A DNA stretch of 64,000 nucleotides, from assembly GCA_035519675.1 (NCBI GenBank), contig DATIWB010000022.1, positions 11,916 through 75,915 on the forward strand, given 5' to 3'. Below are positions 60,923 through 64,000 of the stretch, piece by piece (within the stretch, counting starts at the first letter, position 1; each line of letters opens with the position of its first letter). This stretch comes from RPRB01 sp035519675 (GTDB lineage Bacteria > Myxococcota > Myxococcia > Myxococcales > Myxococcaceae). Below the pieces are notes generated by a model. The model ran no database searches and was not told the DNA's origin. It worked only from the letters and a program-made list of their open reading frames with translations. Made by a program: the position numbers and the translations under genes.

Positions 60923-61431
60923 GCCGAGGAGCGGAGGCTCAGCCTCCCGATGTAGTCGCGCTTGCCCAGGTCCACTCCGTTGTGCCGGAGGATCGCGTAG
61001 GCCGTGGTGAGGTGGAAGAAGAAGTTCGGCATGCCCTGCTCGACGAGGTAGTCGGTGGCACGCATCGACTTCCCCTCCCAGCGCGGGCGCTTCACCTGGC
61101 GCTCGTCGATGCCCTCGAAGTCCGCAGCGGTGAAGGTGCTCAGGTACTCGATCACCGAGGCGATGCGGGTTCGGATCTCGGCGAAGGTCTGCTCGGTGTC
61201 CGGATGGGAGGGCGGCTCCTTGCCGGCGGTGAACGCGGCGGCGAACTTGGCGCTGTCGCAGGCGTTCTGGAACTGCCGGATCAGCGGGAACATGTCCGGC
61301 GCGAGGCGGGCCTGGAGCAACACGGCCGGGTCGTAGCCTTTGTCCGCGGCGTGGGCCTCGGCCTTGTCGATCCAGGTGTTCATCTGACCGAGCAGCTTCT
61401 TCATCTCGAGGACGATCGGATAGAGAGCCAT
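60919..61431 (-). CDS. DUF1993 domain protein
   Basis: A 170-residue helical protein of the DUF1993 (DinB-like four-helix) family: MALYPIVLEMKKLLGQMNTW, LQARLAPDMFPLIRQFQNACDSAK, and the C-terminal PNFFFHLTTAYAILRHNGVDLGKRDYIG. The family is uncharacterised. The start ATG 61431 overlaps, on opposite strands, the first ATG of the neighbouring GNAT gene (CATG). Confidence 0.9.
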   Translation of the reverse strand: MALYPIVLEMKKLLGQMNTWIDKAEAHAADKGYDPAVLLQARLAPDMFPLIRQFQNACDSAKFAAAFTAGKEPPSHPDTEQTFAEIRTRIASVIEYLSTFTAADFEGIDERQVKRPRWEGKSMRATDYLVEQGMPNFFFHLTTAYAILRHNGVDLGKRDYIGRLSLRSSA

Positions 61432-61435
61432 GGGG

Positions 61436-62089
61436 ATGACTGTAACCACCACGCCTCGCGGGCGGCTGATCATCCGCCCTCTGACTCCGGACCTCTGGCC
61501 GGCGCTGGAGGAGCTCTTCGGCCCGCACGGGGCATGCGGCGGCTGCTGGTGCATGTACTGGCGGATCGGCAGCGCCTACTCCCGGCGCCCCCGCGAGCAG
61601 AACCGCGCCGCCTTCCGCGCGATCGTCCGTCGCGGGCCATCCCCGGGGCTCCTGGCCTTCGTCGGCGACACTCCGGTGGGCTGGTGCCAGCTCACCCCCC
61701 GCTCGGCGCTTCCCCGTCTCGAGGCGAACCCCAGATACCCACGGGTGGACGACCGCCCGGTGTGGTCGATCTCCTGCCTCTACGTGCGCCGCGGACATCG
61801 CGAGCGGGGCATCAGCGCCCGGCTGATCGCCGCGGCGGTGAGCGTCGCCCGCGAGGCGGGGGCGCCGGCCGTCGAGGCCTACCCGGTCGACACCACACAG
61901 CCCGAGTCCACGACGAATCTCTTCACCGGCAGGGCCTCGACCTTCGTCCGGGCGGGGTTCCGGACTGTGGTGGACCGGAATCCTCGCCGGCCGGTGATGC
62001 GCCGGGAGCTGTCGCGGCGCGGGGGTGCAAGTCCTACCCGTCGGCCTCGGCCCCGGGCCGGGCGCAGTTCAGAATCCAGGGGATCCTGA
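61436..62089 (+). CDS. GNAT family acetyltransferase with GGCWCMYWR motif
   Basis: About 217 residues. The Cys-rich HGACGGCWCMYWR near 33-45 marks a GNAT subgroup in which this motif precedes the CoA domain; ISCLYVRRGHRERGISARLIAAAVSVA provides the acetyl-CoA loop, although the usual G-x-G is ERGIS. ATG 61430 is two codons earlier. The last 18 residues (Arg/Ser-rich) overlap the convergent PhnB-like gene by 56 bases and look like read-through of a lost stop. Confidence 0.83.
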   Translation: MTVTTTPRGRLIIRPLTPDLWPALEELFGPHGACGGCWCMYWRIGSAYSRRPREQNRAAFRAIVRRGPSPGLLAFVGDTPVGWCQLTPRSALPRLEANPRYPRVDDRPVWSISCLYVRRGHRERGISARLIAAAVSVAREAGAPAVEAYPVDTTQPESTTNLFTGRASTFVRAGFRTVVDRNPRRPVMRRELSRRGGASPTRRPRPRAGRSSESRGS

Positions 62090-62462
62090 AGCGGTCCACC
62101 AGCATCCCGAATCGCTCCGCCCAGAAGGTCGGGGTGAGCGGAAGGATGACGTCGCCACCGTCAGACAGGGCGGCGAAGACCCGCTCGGCCTCTGCCGCCG
62201 TCCCGGCCTCGACCAGCACCGAGAAGCCGGTCGGCGCGACGTAGCCCTCCTCGGCGGTGACATCCGCCCCGGTCAGCCGGGTACCGCCGAGGTCCAGAGT
62301 CGCGTGGAGGATCTTCTCCCGCCACGCTGGAGGCACCCGGTGGGCGAGCGGCGTCCCCTGGTAGCGGACCATCGCCAGAATCTCGCCGCCGATGACCTCC
62401 CGGTAGAAGCGGAAGGCTTCCTCGCAGCGGCCGTCGAAGGTGAGATGCGGATTGAGGCGCAC
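62034..62462 (-). CDS. PhnB-like VOC/glyoxalase-fold protein
   Basis: A 142-residue protein with NPHLTFDGRCEEAFRFYREVIGGEI, VAPTGFSVLVEAGTAAEAERVFAALSDGG and WAERFGMLVDRFRIPWILN, the full signature of PhnB-type VOC proteins. The enzymatic role is unknown. The GTG start overlaps the fabF stop (TAGTG), so it is translated with fabF. Confidence 0.88.
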   Translation of the reverse strand: MRLNPHLTFDGRCEEAFRFYREVIGGEILAMVRYQGTPLAHRVPPAWREKILHATLDLGGTRLTGADVTAEEGYVAPTGFSVLVEAGTAAEAERVFAALSDGGDVILPLTPTFWAERFGMLVDRFRIPWILNCARPGAEADG

Positions 62463-63721
62463 TACTTGCTGTAGCGCTTGAGCAGCAGCACCGCGTTCGT
62501 GCCGCCGAACCCGAAGCTGTTGCTCATCACCGCGTCCACCCGGACCTCGCGCGGCCTGTTGGGCACGTAGTCCAGGTCGCAGTCCGGGTCGGGTGTGGTG
62601 TAGTTGATGGTCGGGGGGATGACCCCCCGGGTCAGCGCCAGCACCGCCACCACCGCCTCGGCTCCGCCGGCCGCGCCGAGCATGTGCCCGGTCATCGACT
62701 TGGTGGAGCTGATGAGCATCTTCCGGGCGTGCGGGCCGAAGACGGTCTTGATCGCCCGGGTCTCGTTGGCGTCGTTGAACGGGGTCGAGGTGCCGTGCGC
62801 GTTCAGGTACCCGACGTCCTCCGGGCGCATGCCGGCGTCGGCCAGCGCCAGGCGCATGCACCGCGCGGCGCCCTCCCCCTCGGGGGCCGGGGCGGTCACG
62901 TGGTGCGCGTCCGAGTTGGCGCCATACCCGGCCACCTCGGCGAGGATGTTCGCCCCGCGGCGGCGCGCGTGCTCCAGCTCCTCGAGCACCAGGATTCCCG
63001 CCCCCTCGCCCTCGACGAAGCCGTCGCGGTCCTTGTCGAACGGACGGCTGGCGTGCGCCGGGTCGTCGTTTCGCGTGGAGAGGGCCTTCATCGCCGCGAA
63101 CCCGCCGATGCCCAGCGGGGTGATGGCCGCCTCGGCGCCGCCGGCGATCATCGCGTCGGTCTCGCCGATGCGGATCGACTTCACCGCCTCGCCGATGGCG
63201 TGGGCAGAGGTCGAGCAGGCCGACACCGGGGACCAGTTCGGGCCCTTGCACCCGTACTTGATGGTCACCAGGCCGGGGGCCATGTTGATGATCATCTGGA
63301 GGATGAAGAACGGGGAGAGCCGGTCGAAGCCCTTCTCCAGCGCCTTCTTGTGCTGCTCCTCCAGCGAGCCCAGGCCGCCGATGCCCGAGCCGATGATGAC
63401 CCCCACCTTCTCCGCGAGGTAGCCGTTCGGCTTGTCCGAGCCGATGGGGATGCCGCTCTCCTTCACCGCCATCTCGGTGGCCGCCATCGCGTACTGCGCG
63501 TAGAGATCCATCCGGCGGACCTCCCGACGGTCGATCCACTCCTCGGGGACGAAGTCCTTCACCTCAGCCGCGATGCGCGCGTCGATACCGCTGGCATCGA
63601 AGCGGGTGATTGGACCCACCCCGGACTTCCCGGCCAGCATGGCCTGCCAGTTCTTCTCCACGCCGGTTCCCAGCGCGGTGATGAGTCCGGTTCCAGTGAC
63701 GACGACGCGACGGTTCGACAT
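62462..63721 (-). CDS. fabF: 3-oxoacyl-ACP synthase II FabF
   Basis: A 419-residue condensing enzyme. The active-site Cys lies in SPVSACSTSAHAIGEA, the two His in NAHGTSTPFNDANE and TGHMLGAAGGAEAV-type blocks, and NSFGFGGTNAVLL closes it. It elongates acyl-ACP chains. I chose ATG 63721 (MSNRRVVVTGTGLIT). It lies 34 bases after acpP, the normal partner gene order. Confidence 0.97.
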   Translation of the reverse strand: MSNRRVVVTGTGLITALGTGVEKNWQAMLAGKSGVGPITRFDASGIDARIAAEVKDFVPEEWIDRREVRRMDLYAQYAMAATEMAVKESGIPIGSDKPNGYLAEKVGVIIGSGIGGLGSLEEQHKKALEKGFDRLSPFFILQMIINMAPGLVTIKYGCKGPNWSPVSACSTSAHAIGEAVKSIRIGETDAMIAGGAEAAITPLGIGGFAAMKALSTRNDDPAHASRPFDKDRDGFVEGEGAGILVLEELEHARRRGANILAEVAGYGANSDAHHVTAPAPEGEGAARCMRLALADAGMRPEDVGYLNAHGTSTPFNDANETRAIKTVFGPHARKMLISSTKSMTGHMLGAAGGAEAVVAVLALTRGVIPPTINYTTPDPDCDLDYVPNRPREVRVDAVMSNSFGFGGTNAVLLLKRYSK

Positions 63722-63755
63722 GGGCGGCTGACCTAGCGAGGCCCGGGGGGCCGCG

Positions 63756-63998
63756 CTACTTCTTGTGGGTGTTGATGTAGTTGATGGCGTCACCGACGGT
63801 CTTGATGTTCTCGGCCTCCTCGTCGGGGATCTCCACCTCGAACTCCTCTTCCATCGCCATCACCAGCTCGACGATGTCCAGGCTGTCCGCGCCGAGGTCC
63901 TCGATGAAGGAGGACTCGGGCTTGATCTCGTCCTCACCGACGCCCAGCTGGTCGGCGATGATCGACTTGACCTTGGCCTCGATTGCACTCGTCGCCAT
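63756..63998 (-). CDS. acpP: Acyl carrier protein
   Basis: An 80-residue acidic protein with the phosphopantetheine attachment Ser in LGADSLDIVELVMAMEEEF, a typical AcpP. The ATG at 63998 is two bases from the window end, so its promoter and the rest of the fab cluster lie outside. It precedes fabF. Confidence 0.98.
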   Translation of the reverse strand: MATSAIEAKVKSIIADQLGVGEDEIKPESSFIEDLGADSLDIVELVMAMEEEFEVEIPDEEAENIKTVGDAINYINTHKK

Positions 63999-64000
63999 CT

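Overview
The window is about 70% GC and densely coded. It looks like a chromosomal segment of a Gram-negative delta-type bacterium, most likely Myxococcota. The reasons are a full lipid A and outer-membrane assembly set (lpxB, lpxI, lpxA, fabZ, lpxD, skp, bamA, lolD, lolC, lptE, lnt), LpxI rather than LpxH, a phoH/pgpH/ybeY/lnt block, a chemosensory cluster, and an acpP-fabF-glyA-nrdR-rib-nusB backbone. No tRNA, rRNA, CRISPR array, insertion sequence or phage gene was found. Most genes lie on the minus strand and are joined by 1-4 base stop/start overlaps, so the backbone consists of long translationally coupled operons.

Layout. 1-4.6 kb: the start of an MsbA-type exporter, head to head with lpxB, a polyprenol-phosphate glycosyltransferase, a MarC protein and a serine-hydrolase lipoprotein. 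4.6-16.9 kb (minus): lolC-lolD-bamA-pntAA-pntAB-pntB-skp-lpxD-fabZ-lpxA-lpxI; the proton-translocating transhydrogenase genes are wedged between bamA and skp. 16.9-29.5 kb (minus): phoH, an orphan MacB/FtsX-like permease, pgpH, a PAS histidine kinase, ybeY, lnt, prfB (with its programmed +1 frameshift) and lysS, which runs into lolC. 29.5-32.9 kb: a two-gene membrane operon (TPR/zinc-ribbon protein and DUF4388 protein). 32.9-39.0 kb: mazG fused to a VOC-like domain, rpsT, leuS-lptE and asnS.

39.0-42.7 kb: an unknown exported protein, an O-antigen ligase-like protein, a DUF985 cupin and a frameshifted pseudogene. 42.7-46.5 kb: a compact receptor-less chemosensory operon cheY-cheA-cheW-cheW-receiver. 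46.5-49.7 kb: ribE-ribBA-ribH-nusB plus an isolated M17 N-terminal domain. 49.7-56.0 kb: an M3 peptidase, a GNAT, a small membrane protein, a molybdopterin oxidoreductase and a lipoprotein/rhodanese pair, separating ribE from ribD. 56.0-58.9 kb: glyA-nrdR-ribD. 58.9-62.5 kb: a split chorismate mutase/prephenate dehydratase pair, two GNATs, DUF1993 and PhnB-like proteins. 62.5-64 kb: acpP-fabF.

The main theme is that conserved minus-strand clusters (lpx/bam, phoH/pgpH/ybeY/lnt, fab/gly/rib/nus) are interrupted by blocks of unrelated genes, often on the opposite strand. No clearly new defence or mobile system was seen. The most unusual items are the split PheA, the MazG-VOC fusion, a RibBA with a degraded GTP cyclohydrolase II motif, and a LolC-type permease carrying about 280 extra N-terminal residues.
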